The notes under the pieces are model-generated. The model was not told where the DNA came from. It did not search any database and saw nothing but the letters and a program-made list of their open reading frames with translations. A stretch of DNA of 64,000 nucleotides from Marinobacter salexigens (lineage in GTDB: Bacteria; Pseudomonadota; Gammaproteobacteria; Pseudomonadales; Oleiphilaceae), in assembly GCF_018860765.1 (NCBI RefSeq), contig NZ_JAHKPV010000021.1, positions 115,781 through 179,780 of the forward strand, in the 5' to 3' direction. Within the stretch, counting starts at the first letter, position 1; each line of letters starts with the position of its first letter. Made by a program: the position numbers and the translations under genes. Shown in pieces: positions 11,080-21,719 of this stretch.

Positions 11080-11100
11080 ATGTAAATCCGGAAAGTATGT

Positions 11101-11158
11101 TGCTGTAAAAACAAAGCGCCGACTGCTACCGGGAAACTCCCGGCGTCAGTCAGCGCTT
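11101..11158 (-). terminator. Intrinsic terminator of fimV
   Basis: On the minus strand, after the fimV stop, a long hairpin forms from AAGCGC/GCGCTT (11114-11119 with 11153-11158), GACTG/CAGTC (11121-11125 with 11047+100, i.e. 11147-11151) and CCGGGA/TCCCGG (11129-11134 with 11138-11143), with small internal loops. A T-rich run (TTTGTTTTTAC) follows. It separates fimV from truA. Confidence 0.75.
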
Positions 11159-11186
11159 GCTGCCTTAATTATCTGATTATAACGAA

Positions 11187-14100
11187 TTAGGACAGTTTTT
11201 TAAGCAGATCCTGAGCTTCGCTTTTCTGTCCGTCATCACCCTCTAGGGCAACTTCTTCCAAAATGTCACGCGCCCCATCACTGTCGCCCATCTCAATATA
11301 GGCCCGTGCCAAGTCAAGCTTGGTTGCGGCCTCGTCTGTCCCTGCAAGAAAATCGAAGTCATCATCGTCGCCAATATCATCTTCATCGATATCAGCAAGC
11401 GGTGAGCTTGATGCCTCGCCCTTCACTTCATCAGACGCTACGGGCAAATCTTCATCCAGAAAAGAGCCATCAGCGTCCGGAACAGAGTCGTCAACGTCAG
11501 GAGCAGAGCCTTCAGCTACTGATAGAGAGGCATCAGCGTCTTCTGAGAGCGCATCGCCAAGGTCCAGCTCGTCATCCAAGTCATCCAAAGACGGCTGTTT
11601 ATCTTCTAACCCGGCATTGGCTGAGTCGGCTGGGTCCGAGAACTCTTCCATCAGGGCAAGATCTTCATCGGAGACATCCAATTCAAGATCATCCAAAGTG
11701 GACTCTTCCATCTCCGAGCCACCAAGCTCTTCCTCTTCGCCCGCAACCTTGTCCAACTCTGCATCGAGTTCATCCAAGAAAGACTCATCCAGAGCACCAA
11801 GGTCTGAGCTTAATGCATCTTCAACTTCTGGGTCACTCCCTAGCTTATTATCAGCTTCACTTTCTAACTCGTTCTCTAGCTCATCAAGTGACGTCTCGGA
11901 TTCAAACTCATCATTTAGTTCGAAACCTGATAGCTCATCAAGCTCACCGAGGGATTCATCCAGCGATTTCTCGGACGACTCGTCCAGACCGAAGCCTTCG
12001 AGAGACTCCTCAAAAGAATCTTCCGAATCGTCAAGGTCTATCTCGAGTGAAGAAAAGTCGCTTTCCTCGTCCAACAGATCAGTTGCCGACGTTTGCTCGG
12101 AGTCTGTAACGTCCGACTCCTGCGGATCTGCCGCTTCGTCTTTTGCTTTCGGCAGCTCTAACCCTGATAGATCGTATTCGATCAGATCGTCTGACTCGTT
12201 CTTTTCTTCCTGATTCGTTTCGTCGTCGGCCTTGGCGTCTGCCGCGTTTTCTGCACCTTCAATGGTATCGGAATCAAAGTCGGACAAATCCGAGTCAAAA
12301 TCGCCGAACTCGTTCTCAACCTGTTCTTCGCGGCCAGCGTCGTATTGATCTGCCACGAGCTCGTCAGATAAGGACGAACCGGAGCGAAGCTGAGACTCTA
12401 GGTCGTCAATGCTCGGCATTGATTCAGCTTCCGCAAGGCGGGTGCGCAGCTCGTTAGCCTGCGCAAGCGCTTCGTCATCTCCTAGTGTCTCGATTTCCCC
12501 AAACTGTTTCTCGAAGGAGTCGCGCTCTTGATTGTCAGCGTAGACAGCTAGAAGCTTCAGGCGAAGATCTGTGCGACTTGGCTCGCGGGAGATAGCTGCT
12601 TCCAGAACTTGCGTCGCCTGATCATAACGACCGTAGGCTATGTATGTATCCGCTTCTTCCAGAGCGTCGCTATTACCATCGCTCTGCGTTGTCTCATCGT
12701 CATCCAGACTCAGATCGAAGGTATCGTCAGGCCCGCCAGATTCACTATTGAGCTGCTCATAAAACTCTTTCTCGCGGTTAGCGTTGCGGCGGGCGAGGAG
12801 CAAAAGAACCAACAACAGAATAACCAAACCGCCTCCAAGAGCGATCTGGTACATAGTGTTATTGGCAATCGCGTCAATCACGTTACCTGGGAAGCCCTTG
12901 TCAGCAACTGGCTTAGGCGCAGGCTCAGGCTTGGTTTCAGGTGCCTCTGATGCTGCCGGCTGCTCTGGCTGTGCGACTGTCACCGGGGCTGCGTCGCTTC
13001 CTGCAGCATTCATATCCTGCTCGGCATCAGTCATGTCGTCAGCAGGCTGAGCCTCGGGAGCCAATTCTGTAGCTTCGGCCTCTTCACCGGCAGTCTCTTC
13101 ATCAGAGATACCGTCCATACCAGTGATATCCGATTCGCCAGACAGGGCCTCTTCAGTGCCGGGCTCGGCGGGCACCTCTGCTGACTCCGCGACTCCATCT
13201 TCAACAGAGGGGTCACCAGTCTCTTTCGGTTCCGTCTCTGCCATAGGATCCGCAGTATCGGGAGCGGCTTCCGCGAGTTCAGAGTCTGTAGTGGCTTCAC
13301 TTGTACCCGCAGTGGAATCAGCAAGTTCAGAATCCGGAGTTGCTTGATCAGGTGCTGTATCGCCAGCCGCAGCGCCTTGCTGCATCTCTGCTAACTGGCT
13401 GTTTTTGAGCTCTAGTAAACGTTGCAGCGTTTGTACCTGATCCTGAAGATCGTCAACCCGAGTGTTGAGTTCTTCGTTCTCACGCCGAGAGCTTTCAAGC
13501 TCTTCCATAGCAACGGCGGTGCCGGCATCGACACCGCCAGGAAGCTTGCCGTCGCCACCAGCAGAGCCACCATCGGTCTCACTGCGGCTGCCAGTATCAT
13601 CGGCAACCAGCAGTTTGAGCTCGTCGCCACCAGAGGAAGTTTGGCCAGCAGCGCTGGTTTCAGACGGCTGGGCGGGCGTAGCATCTACTGTGCGCTTGGG
13701 CTGCTGGAATTCTTGGTTCTGCTGGGCTACCGCACGGGTTGCCTCTGAACGACTACGGTTGCGGATCTGATCTGCGGTTGGAACACGCAGTACCTGACCT
13801 CGTTTGAGCCGGTTGATGTTATTGCCAATGAACGCATCGGGATTCAGGTCTTGCAATGCCAGCATAACCTGCTGCATTGAGAGACTGTTGTCCGGCCTAA
13901 CGGCGGAAGCGATGGTCCAAAGCGTGTCATTTGCACCCGTAGGTCCAAAAGTATCAGACCCGTAGCCACGACTCTGAGCCCGCTCTGCCCTAGCCTCTCG
14001 GCGACCAGAGTCGGCACCGCGGTCCGGTGCAGTTGTTCGGGCTTGTGCTGAAGGGGCACGCACCTCTTCAGACACACCGGACTCTTCGGCGTAAACGGGG

Positions 14101-14489
14101 GGATCTACTAAAACTGCGTATTCACGCATTAGCCGACCATTGGGCCAGGTTAGTTCCAGCAAGAAGTTAAGATATGGCTCTCGCAGGGGCTCCCGGGAAC
14201 TCACATTCACCATCAGGCTGCCATCGGCGCCCGTAACCACGTTAAAACGGAGTTTGCCTACAAATGGGCTTCGCTGCAGGCCCAGTCTCTGATAAGCCAT
14301 GTCCGGAGCGATGTTCACGAACACATCACCGGGATCTACGCCCCGACTTTGCGGCAGAACAATCTCTGCTTCCATGGGTTCATTCAGATAGGACTGAAGT
14401 TCAATTTCACCCAGCCCAAGGGCCTGAGCAACCCCGGATCCGAGCCCTCCCGCCAGAGCCAGTGCAACCGCAAGCTTGCGTACCTTCAT
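11187..14489 (-). CDS. fimV: FimV/HubP family polar landmark protein
   Basis: FimV-type proteins sit at the cell pole, bind peptidoglycan and organise type IV pili and other polar machines. From the ATG at 14489 (AAGGA 8 nt upstream; 1100 residues) there is a signal peptide (1-23), an N-terminal beta domain (LNEPMEAEIVLP) and a LysM domain at about 180-236. A coiled coil (NEELNTRVDDLQDQVQ) precedes a single membrane segment at about 553-573. A very acidic, low-complexity cytoplasmic region follows, ending in the FimV C-terminal TPR motif (LDLARAYIEMGDSDGARDIL). A GTG at 14534 is in frame but lacks a ribosome site. The gene lies between asd and truA, the Pseudomonas position. Confidence 0.95.
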   Translation of the reverse strand: MKVRKLAVALALAGGLGSGVAQALGLGEIELQSYLNEPMEAEIVLPQSRGVDPGDVFVNIAPDMAYQRLGLQRSPFVGKLRFNVVTGADGSLMVNVSSREPLREPYLNFLLELTWPNGRLMREYAVLVDPPVYAEESGVSEEVRAPSAQARTTAPDRGADSGRREARAERAQSRGYGSDTFGPTGANDTLWTIASAVRPDNSLSMQQVMLALQDLNPDAFIGNNINRLKRGQVLRVPTADQIRNRSRSEATRAVAQQNQEFQQPKRTVDATPAQPSETSAAGQTSSGGDELKLLVADDTGSRSETDGGSAGGDGKLPGGVDAGTAVAMEELESSRRENEELNTRVDDLQDQVQTLQRLLELKNSQLAEMQQGAAAGDTAPDQATPDSELADSTAGTSEATTDSELAEAAPDTADPMAETEPKETGDPSVEDGVAESAEVPAEPGTEEALSGESDITGMDGISDEETAGEEAEATELAPEAQPADDMTDAEQDMNAAGSDAAPVTVAQPEQPAASEAPETKPEPAPKPVADKGFPGNVIDAIANNTMYQIALGGGLVILLLVLLLLARRNANREKEFYEQLNSESGGPDDTFDLSLDDDETTQSDGNSDALEEADTYIAYGRYDQATQVLEAAISREPSRTDLRLKLLAVYADNQERDSFEKQFGEIETLGDDEALAQANELRTRLAEAESMPSIDDLESQLRSGSSLSDELVADQYDAGREEQVENEFGDFDSDLSDFDSDTIEGAENAADAKADDETNQEEKNESDDLIEYDLSGLELPKAKDEAADPQESDVTDSEQTSATDLLDEESDFSSLEIDLDDSEDSFEESLEGFGLDESSEKSLDESLGELDELSGFELNDEFESETSLDELENELESEADNKLGSDPEVEDALSSDLGALDESFLDELDAELDKVAGEEEELGGSEMEESTLDDLELDVSDEDLALMEEFSDPADSANAGLEDKQPSLDDLDDELDLGDALSEDADASLSVAEGSAPDVDDSVPDADGSFLDEDLPVASDEVKGEASSSPLADIDEDDIGDDDDFDFLAGTDEAATKLDLARAYIEMGDSDGARDILEEVALEGDDGQKSEAQDLLKKLS

Positions 14490-14624
14490 GCTTTTTCCTT
14501 TCCAGTCTCCGTTATCCGATACCGTTTTTTGCACAGCACCGAACGAGGTGAGGTGACTTTCGTCTGGATACTTCAGATTTAATATGTCGAAGCTGTCGAA
14601 ACTTTAACGTTCAGTTCGGCAAGT

Positions 14625-14654
14625 ATTGTAGATAAAACCTCTTTTATCAATCAA
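14625..14654 (-). promoter_or_regulatory. Predicted fimV promoter with an 18-bp spacer palindrome
   Basis: On the minus strand a TTGATT -35 (14649-14654) and a TACAAT -10 (14625-14630) are separated by 18 bp. The whole spacer is an inverted repeat, GATAAAA-CCTC-TTTTATC (14631-14648). This suggests an operator overlapping the promoter. The leader to the fimV start is about 130 nt. The rest of the 321-nt gap (14490-14810) holds the asd terminator and nothing else I can name. Confidence 0.5.
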
Positions 14655-14710
14655 TCAGCCGCATTCCTTGCACCATTTTTTTATTAGTTGCACGGAACTC
14701 CCTAGTGTTC

Positions 14711-14752
14711 CTGAAAATAACAGGGGCGGAGACTGAAATCAGCCTCCGCCCC
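14711..14752 (-). terminator. Intrinsic terminator of asd
   Basis: GGGGCGGAG (14723-14731) pairs perfectly with CTCCGCCCC (14744-14752), and an inner CTGA/TCAG pairing extends the stem. On the minus strand it is followed by a T-rich stretch (TGTTATTTTC). It lies 58 nt beyond the asd stop. Confidence 0.75.
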
Positions 14753-14810
14753 CTAACCGGCTTTCTGAAACCGGACACAGTTGGCATTAATTGCCTCCGT
14801 GTAACATTTC

Positions 14811-15926
14811 TTAACGCGCTTGCAATATCCGTAACATACGCCGTAGAGGCTCAGCAGCGCCCCATAGCAGCTGATCACCCACGGTGAACGCAGAGATGTA
14901 CTCTGGCCCCATAGCGAGCTTTCGAATACGCCCTACGGGCACGCTCAGGGTGCCTGTAACCTTGGCAGGCGTCAGCTCTTCGATGGTTGCATCACGATCA
15001 TTAGGTATGACTTTCACCCAGTCGTTGGCTTTCGCCAGAATCGACTCGATTTCTGCAACCGTTAGATCTTTCTTGAGCTTGATTGTGAGCGCCTGGCTGT
15101 GGGAACGCATGGCGCCAATCCGCACACAGATTCCATCAATTGGAATCGGATTGTCTGAGCGACCAAGAATTTTATTGGTCTCAACACCCGCCTTCCACTC
15201 TTCTTTACTCATGCCGTTATCAAGTTGCTTATCGATAAACGGTATCAGGCTACCAGCCAAAGGAACTTGGAAGTGCTCGGTGGGAAATCCATCAGAACGC
15301 ATGGTTTCAGTAATCTTGCGGTCGATGTCCAAAATCGCAGAGGACGGGCTGGCCAGCTCGTCATTAACACTGCGGTTCAGCTCACCCATCTGGTTCAGCA
15401 ATTCGCGCATGTTTTGCGCACCGGATCCAGAAGCCGCCTGATAAGTCATGGGCGATACCCACTCGATCAGGTCTTGCTCCAGCAGACCACCAAGAGCCAG
15501 CATCATCAAACTTACAGTGCAGTTACCACCGATGTAGTCTTTAACGCCTTTATCGAGCGCCGCATCGATCACATTGCGGTTCACCGGATCCAAAACAATA
15601 ACGGAATGATCCGCCATGCGAAGCGACGATGCCGCATCAATCCAGTAACCTTGCCAGCCTGCGTCACGTAGCTTCTGATAAACCGCGCTTGTGTAATCAC
15701 CACCCTGACATGTCAAAACCACATCCAGAGTTTTAAGGGTTTCGATATCGAAAGCATCCTGCAAAGGCGGCACGCCGTCTTTACCCACATCCGGAGCTGG
15801 CTGACCAGCCTGAGATGTGGTGAAAAATACTGGTTCGATATCAGCGAAATCATTTTCTTCGCGCATGCGCTGCATGAGCACTGAGCCCACCATGCCGCGC
15901 CAACCTACAAGTCCAACTCGCTTCAT
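14811..15926 (-). CDS. asd: Aspartate-semialdehyde dehydrogenase
   Basis: Asd reduces aspartyl phosphate to aspartate semialdehyde, the branch point to lysine, diaminopimelate, threonine and methionine. The 371-residue protein has the NADP-binding start [14 protein letters not shown] and the active-site Cys136 in GGNCTVSLM; the E. coli enzyme uses Cys135. The conserved [12 protein letters not shown] and [12 protein letters not shown] (substrate His) are present. leuB lies upstream and fimV downstream, as in Pseudomonas. Confidence 0.97.
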   Translation of the reverse strand: MKRVGLVGWRGMVGSVLMQRMREENDFADIEPVFFTTSQAGQPAPDVGKDGVPPLQDAFDIETLKTLDVVLTCQGGDYTSAVYQKLRDAGWQGYWIDAASSLRMADHSVIVLDPVNRNVIDAALDKGVKDYIGGNCTVSLMMLALGGLLEQDLIEWVSPMTYQAASGSGAQNMRELLNQMGELNRSVNDELASPSSAILDIDRKITETMRSDGFPTEHFQVPLAGSLIPFIDKQLDNGMSKEEWKAGVETNKILGRSDNPIPIDGICVRIGAMRSHSQALTIKLKKDLTVAEIESILAKANDWVKVIPNDRDATIEELTPAKVTGTLSVPVGRIRKLAMGPEYISAFTVGDQLLWGAAEPLRRMLRILQAR

Positions 15927-16038
15927 GTGCGACCTTTGAACCTCGCGTTATGCCCGCCCACAACCTATATCGCTGGCTGGGACAGGATGAATGATCCCGC
16001 AGCAACCGCGTCGTGTTGCTGTCGGGGATTATCGTAAT

Positions 16039-17112
16039 TTACAGAGCAGCCAGTACCGCATCACCCATTTCGCGGGTAGAAACCCGGGTACCGCCTTCCG
16101 ACATAATATCTGCCGTGCGCAGCCCCTGATCCAGTACCTTGTTCACAGCCGCCTCGATGGCCGCCGCAGCCTTTTCTTCATCAAGGCTGTACCGCAACAT
16201 CATGGCAGCACTGATAATTGTAGCGAGAGGGTTGGCAATACCTTTGCCCGCTATATCTGGCGCCGACCCGTGGCAAGGCTCATACATACCCTGCTTTTCC
16301 GAATTCAGCGATGCTGACGGCAACATGCCAATAGAACCTGTGAGCATGGCTGCTTCGTCTGAAAGAATATCACCAAACATGTTTCCAGTCACAATCACGT
16401 CGAACTGCTTGGGTGCACGGACCAGCTGCATAGCCGCGTTATCCACGTACATGTGAGAGAGCTCTACGTCCGGATACTCACTCTTCAACTCATTCATGAT
16501 TTCACGCCACAAAACGGTCACTTCAAGAACATTGGCTTTATCGACGGAGCACAGTTTCTTGCCACGCTGCTGCGCCGCCTCAAACGCAACCCTGCCGATT
16601 CGGCGAATTTCAGATTCCGTGTAGGCATAGGTGTTATAGCCCTGACGCTCGCCGCTTTCGAGCTGACGAACACCGCGCGGCTGGCCAAAGTAAATCCCGC
16701 CTGTGAGCTCACGTACAATCATGATATCCAGACCCGAAACCACCTCGGGCTTGAGAGAGGATGCAGACGCAAGTTGCGGATAAAGAATAGCCGGGCGCAG
16801 GTTAGCAAACAGCTCCAGATTCGAGCGCAAGCCAAGCAGCCCTTTCTCAGGGCGTTTTGCCATAGGAAGAGCGTCCCACTTTGGACCACCTACGGCGCCC
16901 AACAAAATCGCATCAGCCTTGCGGGCCATATCCAGTGTGTCGTCCGGCAAGGGATTGTCAGCTTCATCCAACGCAGCTCCACCAACGAGGCCGGTATCAA
17001 ACGTAAGCTTCAGATCAAATTTTTCATTAATGGCGTGCAGGATTTTTTCGGCTTCCGCAACAATTTCAGGACCTATGCCGTCACCCGGCAGAAGAAGTAC
17101 ATTTCTGGACAT
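16039..17112 (-). CDS. leuB: 3-Isopropylmalate dehydrogenase
   Basis: LeuB oxidises and decarboxylates 3-isopropylmalate in leucine synthesis, using NAD+ and a divalent metal. The 357-residue protein begins [17 protein letters not shown]. It has [10 protein letters not shown], the metal-binding [13 protein letters not shown] region and the C-terminal [15 protein letters not shown]. The ATG at 17112 has GGAAG about 8 nt upstream; an in-frame extension upstream is not conserved. It follows leuD after a 125-nt gap. Confidence 0.97.
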   Translation of the reverse strand: MSRNVLLLPGDGIGPEIVAEAEKILHAINEKFDLKLTFDTGLVGGAALDEADNPLPDDTLDMARKADAILLGAVGGPKWDALPMAKRPEKGLLGLRSNLELFANLRPAILYPQLASASSLKPEVVSGLDIMIVRELTGGIYFGQPRGVRQLESGERQGYNTYAYTESEIRRIGRVAFEAAQQRGKKLCSVDKANVLEVTVLWREIMNELKSEYPDVELSHMYVDNAAMQLVRAPKQFDVIVTGNMFGDILSDEAAMLTGSIGMLPSASLNSEKQGMYEPCHGSAPDIAGKGIANPLATIISAAMMLRYSLDEEKAAAAIEAAVNKVLDQGLRTADIMSEGGTRVSTREMGDAVLAAL

Positions 17113-17237
17113 GATGAGCTTCCAAATTTTGGTAAACCGGGCCACTTTGGCACGGTGAATTAACTATCGCCAGGTGAAGATTCACGCACCCGGCTTGTAT
17201 GGGGCCTATGTATCTCAGCTGTTCACCGAAACGCAGA

Positions 17238-17885
17238 CTACCGGCCAGCGCCAAATAGCCAAGGAGCTGTTTGGCGGCGCTGATCTTCATAGGATTTGAT
17301 CAGCTCTGCGTCTTCGAGAGTTACGCCGATATCATCGAGACCATGCAACAAGCAATGGCGACGGAAATCATCCACATCAAACCCGAAAGACTCACCAGAC
17401 GGCGTGGCCACGGTTTTCGCCTCCAGATCTACTGTCAGCTTGTAGCCTTCCGAAGCCTCAGCCTCTTGAAACAACTTATCGACAATTTTTTCTTCGAGAA
17501 CAATAGGTAAGAGACCATTCTTAAAGCAATTGTTATAAAAAATATCGGCAAAGCTCGGAGCGATAATAACTCGAAAACCGTAATCATCAAGTGCCCAGGG
17601 GGCATGCTCGCGACTTGAACCACAACCAAAGTTGCTTCTGGCCAAGAGTACGCTAGCACCCTTGTAGCGGGGCTGATTGAGCACAAAGTCCGGGTTCAGA
17701 GGGCGCTGAGAACTGTCTTGATCAGGCTTGCCTTCATCGAGATAACGCAACTCATCAAACAGGTTGGGGCCAAAGCCCGTGCGTTTGATAGATTTCAAAA
17801 ACTGCTTGGGAATAATCATGTCCGTATCCACATTGGAACGGTCCATGGGGGCGACAATGCCTTGGTGTTGCGTAAATGCGCGCAT
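17238..17885 (-). CDS. leuD: 3-Isopropylmalate dehydratase, small subunit
   Basis: LeuD forms isopropylmalate isomerase with LeuC, which interconverts 2- and 3-isopropylmalate. The 215-residue protein is normal for the family. It has the aconitase swivel domain signature [11 protein letters not shown] and the N-terminal [14 protein letters not shown]. It starts 21 nt after the leuC stop, so the two subunits are almost certainly co-translated. Confidence 0.97.
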   Translation of the reverse strand: MRAFTQHQGIVAPMDRSNVDTDMIIPKQFLKSIKRTGFGPNLFDELRYLDEGKPDQDSSQRPLNPDFVLNQPRYKGASVLLARSNFGCGSSREHAPWALDDYGFRVIIAPSFADIFYNNCFKNGLLPIVLEEKIVDKLFQEAEASEGYKLTVDLEAKTVATPSGESFGFDVDDFRRHCLLHGLDDIGVTLEDAELIKSYEDQRRQTAPWLFGAGR

Positions 17886-17906
17886 GGTTCTGTTCTCTCC
17901 TGTGGC

Positions 17907-19325
17907 TCAGTTCAGCAATTCGCGAACATCAACAAAGTGACCGGCGATTGCGGCGGCGGCTGCCATGGCAGGGCTCACCAAATGCGTCCGACCCCCAAAG
18001 CCCTGACGGCCCTCGAAGTTACGGTTAGACGTGGAAGCGCAGTGCTCACCCTGCCCCAACTTGTCGGCGTTCATAGCCAGGCACATGGAGCAACCCGGAT
18101 CACGCCACTCAAGGCCAGCCTCAATGAAAATCTGATCAAGACCCTCAGCTTCCGCCTGTGACTTCACCAAACCGGAACCCGGCACAACCATCGCCTGCTT
18201 CAGGCTTTTCGCAACCTTACGCCCTTGCACCACAGACGCGGCCTCACGCAAATCTTCAATGCGGCTATTAGTGCAGGAACCGATAAAGACCCTGTCGAGC
18301 ATTATATCTGTGATCGCCTGATTTGCCTGCAAGCCCATATACTTAAGAGCACGTTCGATGCCTTCGCGCTTAATGGGGTCTTCTTCTTTAGCTGGGTCAG
18401 GCACATTACCTGTAACGTCTGCAACCATCTCCGGAGACGTACCCCAACTTACCTGCGGCATAATTTCCGCACCGTCCAACTCAACAACCTTGTCGAACTC
18501 CGCATCCAAATCACTGTGCAACGTGCGCCAGTATTTAACCGCGGCATCCCACGCATCGCCCGTGGGTGAGAAAGGCCGACCTTTCACATAATCGATGGTC
18601 GTGCCATCTACAGCCACCATACCCACCCGAGCACCGGCTTCAATGGCCATATTGCAAATGGTCATCCGACCCTCCATGCTCAGATTCTGAATCGCCTCAC
18701 CACCAAACTCAATAGCGTGTCCGGTACCGCCTGCAGTGCCGATTTTACCGATGATCGCCAACACGACGTCTTTACCGGTAACACCCTTTCCAAGCTGGCC
18801 ATTTACCGTCACCAGCATATTCTTCATTTTCTGCTGCACCAAACACTGGGTTGCCAGCACATGCTCAACTTCAGACGTACCTATGCCATGGGCAAGGCAA
18901 CCAAATGCACCGTGAGTAGACGTATGGGAATCACCGCACACAATGGTCATACCCGGCAGCGTAGCACCCTGCTCTGGCCCAATAACGTGTACAATACCCT
19001 GACGCTGATCCATGATCTTGAATTCAAGAATACCGAACTCATCGCAGTTCTTACCCAGCGTTTCTACTTGGATACGAGATACCGGATCAACAATGCCCTC
19101 AACACCCTTCGCTCGATCTGTAGTCGGAACGTTGTGGTCTGGGGTTGCCAAATTAGCATCAATGCGCCACGGCTTGCGATTAGCCAAGCGCAGACCCTCA
19201 AAGGCCTGCGGTGAAGTTACTTCGTGCAACAACTGACGATCAATGTAAATCAGCGCAGAACCATCGTCCCGCTGCTTGACCAAATGATCGTCCCACAACT
19301 TATCGTATAAGGTCTTACCCGCCAT
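17907..19325 (-). CDS. leuC: 3-Isopropylmalate dehydratase, large subunit
   Basis: This 472-residue aconitase-family subunit carries the [4Fe-4S] cluster. Its ligands are visible in GSCTNSR and in the later GCSMC pair. [13 protein letters not shown] is also present. The gene is the first of leuC-leuD-leuB and is divergent from a LysR regulator, as in Pseudomonas. This suggests leucine-linked control by that regulator. Confidence 0.97.
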   Translation of the reverse strand: MAGKTLYDKLWDDHLVKQRDDGSALIYIDRQLLHEVTSPQAFEGLRLANRKPWRIDANLATPDHNVPTTDRAKGVEGIVDPVSRIQVETLGKNCDEFGILEFKIMDQRQGIVHVIGPEQGATLPGMTIVCGDSHTSTHGAFGCLAHGIGTSEVEHVLATQCLVQQKMKNMLVTVNGQLGKGVTGKDVVLAIIGKIGTAGGTGHAIEFGGEAIQNLSMEGRMTICNMAIEAGARVGMVAVDGTTIDYVKGRPFSPTGDAWDAAVKYWRTLHSDLDAEFDKVVELDGAEIMPQVSWGTSPEMVADVTGNVPDPAKEEDPIKREGIERALKYMGLQANQAITDIMLDRVFIGSCTNSRIEDLREAASVVQGRKVAKSLKQAMVVPGSGLVKSQAEAEGLDQIFIEAGLEWRDPGCSMCLAMNADKLGQGEHCASTSNRNFEGRQGFGGRTHLVSPAMAAAAAIAGHFVDVRELLN

Positions 19326-19397
19326 GATTCTCTCTCACTCTCTGGAGGTACATTTTTTTAGTGCTATCTATGGCTATTCAGCCCGAATCTCGCACCT

Positions 19398-19438
19398 ATC
19401 ATACAGCCACAAAAAACATAACCGCAATTCATGTTTAT
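19398..19438 (-). promoter_or_regulatory. Predicted leuC promoter and dyad in the leuC-LysR intergenic region
   Basis: On the minus strand a TTGCGG -35 (19422-19427) and a TATGAT -10 (19398-19403) are 18 bp apart. An imperfect dyad with ATAA/TTAT arms (19418-19438) overlaps the -35, a plausible place for the divergently encoded LysR protein to bind. Motif matches are visible; regulation is inferred. Confidence 0.4.
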
Positions 19439-19503
19439 CATTCATCGCATTCCTTTCGGTTATACGATAGCCTTTGCTGACAAACACTGCAGGAATACAA
19501 ACC

Positions 19504-20412
19504 GTGGACTCAAACGCCCTCAAAGCCTTCATTACAATTGTCGACCAAGGCTCCTTTTCTGAGGCTGCCGAGCTGTTACACCTAAGCCAACCCGCCATCA
19601 GCAAACGCCTTGCAGCTCTAGAAAACCAACTTGGCGAAACACTCATCGACCGAAGCCAAAGACAAATCCGCCTCACCGACTCCGGAAGCCGACTACTACC
19701 CCACGCACGCAAAATCCTGGACGAAATCCACAACGCCCGCATCGCCCTATCGCCAAACTCCGGCGTACTGGAGGGTGAGCTACACATCATCGCCAGCCAC
19801 CACATAGGCCTTCATCACTTACCGAAATGGCTAAGACGGTTCAAACGTGAACACCCCCAGGTAACCATAAACCTTCAGTTCATGGAATCCGACGCTGCCT
19901 ACGAACAAATGCGTAAACGCAACGCCGAATTGGCCTTCGTAACACTCAGCGACAGCATGCCCGCAAGCTTCCACGTATTCGCCCAATGGCCAGACCCCAT
20001 GGCCTTTGTCGTGGGCACCGACCACCCACTGGCTGCAATAAAAACACCAAAGCTCGCTGATCTGGCACAGCACCCGGCCCTACTTCCGGATACCTCAACA
20101 TCAACCTACCGCGTAGTAAGCCGCTTATTTCTGGAGGCAAACCTACCCCTGCACCCACAAATGCCCACCAACTACCTAGAAACCCTCAAAATGATGACCA
20201 GCGTCGGCCTCGGATGGAGCGTATTACCACTGCGCATGGCAGATGAAAGCCTGAAAGTGCTTGAAGGCGTACTAGCGAAAGGAACGGAAACTGGAAACTC
20301 GGTTACACGGGCTCTTGGCGGCATTGGACTAACCGGCCGGCAACCGGGTAACGCCGCGAAGGCGATGCTGAGGATTGTTCAAGAAGAAGAGGGAAATCCG
20401 AGCAAGAGTTAG
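19504..20412 (+). CDS. LysR-family transcriptional regulator (leuC-linked)
   Basis: This is a 302-residue LysR protein with an N-terminal winged helix-turn-helix at about residues 5-63 (SFSEAAELLHLSQPAISKRL) and a C-terminal substrate-binding domain (LHHLPKWLRRFKREHP). The GTG at 19504 has AGGA about 10 nt upstream and gives the standard LysR N-terminus; a TTG 30 nt earlier is less likely. It is divergent from leuC, so it is a likely regulator of the leuCDB genes. The effector is unknown. Confidence 0.88.
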   Translation: MDSNALKAFITIVDQGSFSEAAELLHLSQPAISKRLAALENQLGETLIDRSQRQIRLTDSGSRLLPHARKILDEIHNARIALSPNSGVLEGELHIIASHHIGLHHLPKWLRRFKREHPQVTINLQFMESDAAYEQMRKRNAELAFVTLSDSMPASFHVFAQWPDPMAFVVGTDHPLAAIKTPKLADLAQHPALLPDTSTSTYRVVSRLFLEANLPLHPQMPTNYLETLKMMTSVGLGWSVLPLRMADESLKVLEGVLAKGTETGNSVTRALGGIGLTGRQPGNAAKAMLRIVQEEEGNPSKS

Positions 20413-20455
20413 CGAGTGCCAACCCAGCATAGTCGGGTAAACCACGGCCTGTGGT

Positions 20456-20566
20456 GATCCGGTCAGGTAAGGCTGTTCAAAAATCTGGAGCGCCAAGGAT
20501 GGCGCGACGAAGCCCTACATGGATGTATTTACGGGCGTTTTTTGAACAGCCTTACCTGACTGGATC
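20456..20566. repeat. Long inverted-repeat element between convergent genes
   Basis: A 28-bp left arm (20456-20483) pairs with the right arm (20539-20566) with one mismatch. The 55-bp centre holds two smaller hairpins: GCGCCA/TGGCGC (around 20490-20505), and GCCC/GGGC enclosing TACATGGATGTATTTAC. The A-tract and T-tract at the inner arm ends mirror each other. It lies between the LysR gene and aroC, which converge, so it could act as a bidirectional terminator. The nested fold and GGATGTATT core look like a dispersed element of marine gammaproteobacteria; I recall similar sequences but cannot search. Confidence 0.75.
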
Positions 20567-20587
20567 GCTACACCTAAGCTATCAGGT

Positions 20588-21682
20588 TCAAAGCTGCCCA
20601 ATAACCGGCGTAGCAACAGAAACATCACCATTCTGACCACGATGGCGCAAATAATGATCCATCAACACAATCGCCATCATCGCCTCAGCAATCGGCGTAG
20701 CCCGAATACCCACACAAGGATCGTGCCGCCCAGTCGTAATAACCTCCACCGGATTACCGTGCACATCAATACCACGCCCCGGCAAACGCAAACTCGACGT
20801 CGGCTTCAGTGCAATACTCGCCACAAGTGGCTGCCCTGACGAAATGCCCCCAAGCACACCGCCAGCATGATTCGACAAAAAGCCCTCAGGCGTCATCTCA
20901 TCCCGATGCTCCGTACCCTTTTGAGTAATGCACCCAAAACCCGCACCAATCTCAACGCCTTTCACCGCATTGATACTCATCAAAGCATGCGCCAAATCCG
21001 CATCCAAACGATCAAACACCGGCTCACCCAACCCCGGCGGCACACCTTCAGCTACCACATTAATCCGTGCACCAATAGAATCGCCTTCCTTGCGAAGAGC
21101 ATCCATATAGGCCTCCATCTCCGGCACTTTATCGGCATCAGGACAGAAAAACGGATTTTGATGCACTTGATCCCAATCGAGCTTCTCTGCTCGCACCGGC
21201 CCAAGCTCCGACAAATACCCACGGATACGAATACCCAAACGCTCCTGCAAAAACTTCCGAGCCACCGCACCGGCTGCGACACGCATAGCCGTTTCACGGG
21301 CCGAAGAACGGCCACCACCACGGTAATCCCGCACCCCATACTTATGCATATAGGTGTAGTCGGCATGAGCCGGGCGGAACTGCTCTGAAATTTTTGAGTA
21401 ATCTTTCGAGCGCTGATCTGTATTTTCAATCATCAGCCCAATGGGCGTGCCCGTAGTTTTACCCTCGAACACCCCGGAAAGAATGCGAACCTCATCCGCT
21501 TCACGGCGCTGGGTAGTATGCCGGGAAGTGCCGGGCTTACGGCGATCTAGATCTGCCTGCATATCGGCTGCCGAAAGCTCCAACCCCGGTGGGCAGCCAT
21601 CAATAATACAGCCCAGAGCAGCCCCATGGCTCTCGCCAAACGTTGTAACGGTAAACAGTTTTCCGAAAGTATTTCCTGACAT
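20588..21682 (-). CDS. aroC: Chorismate synthase
   Basis: AroC makes chorismate from EPSP with reduced FMN, the last shikimate-pathway step. The 364-residue protein has the signatures [20 protein letters not shown] and the C-terminal [17 protein letters not shown]. It follows prmB, a pairing seen in many gammaproteobacteria. Chorismate feeds the pabB and trp products encoded elsewhere in this window. Confidence 0.97.
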   Translation of the reverse strand: MSGNTFGKLFTVTTFGESHGAALGCIIDGCPPGLELSAADMQADLDRRKPGTSRHTTQRREADEVRILSGVFEGKTTGTPIGLMIENTDQRSKDYSKISEQFRPAHADYTYMHKYGVRDYRGGGRSSARETAMRVAAGAVARKFLQERLGIRIRGYLSELGPVRAEKLDWDQVHQNPFFCPDADKVPEMEAYMDALRKEGDSIGARINVVAEGVPPGLGEPVFDRLDADLAHALMSINAVKGVEIGAGFGCITQKGTEHRDEMTPEGFLSNHAGGVLGGISSGQPLVASIALKPTSSLRLPGRGIDVHGNPVEVITTGRHDPCVGIRATPIAEAMMAIVLMDHYLRHRGQNGDVSVATPVIGQL

Positions 21683-21719
21683 AATTCAATATCTTGTAAA
21701 AGTGATGTAAGAAATTAGA

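Noticed and set aside
11320..12213. Long Ser-rich plus-strand frame opposite fimV
   Set aside because: It is the mirror of the acidic Asp/Glu/Ser repeats of FimV read on the other strand, with no ribosome site.
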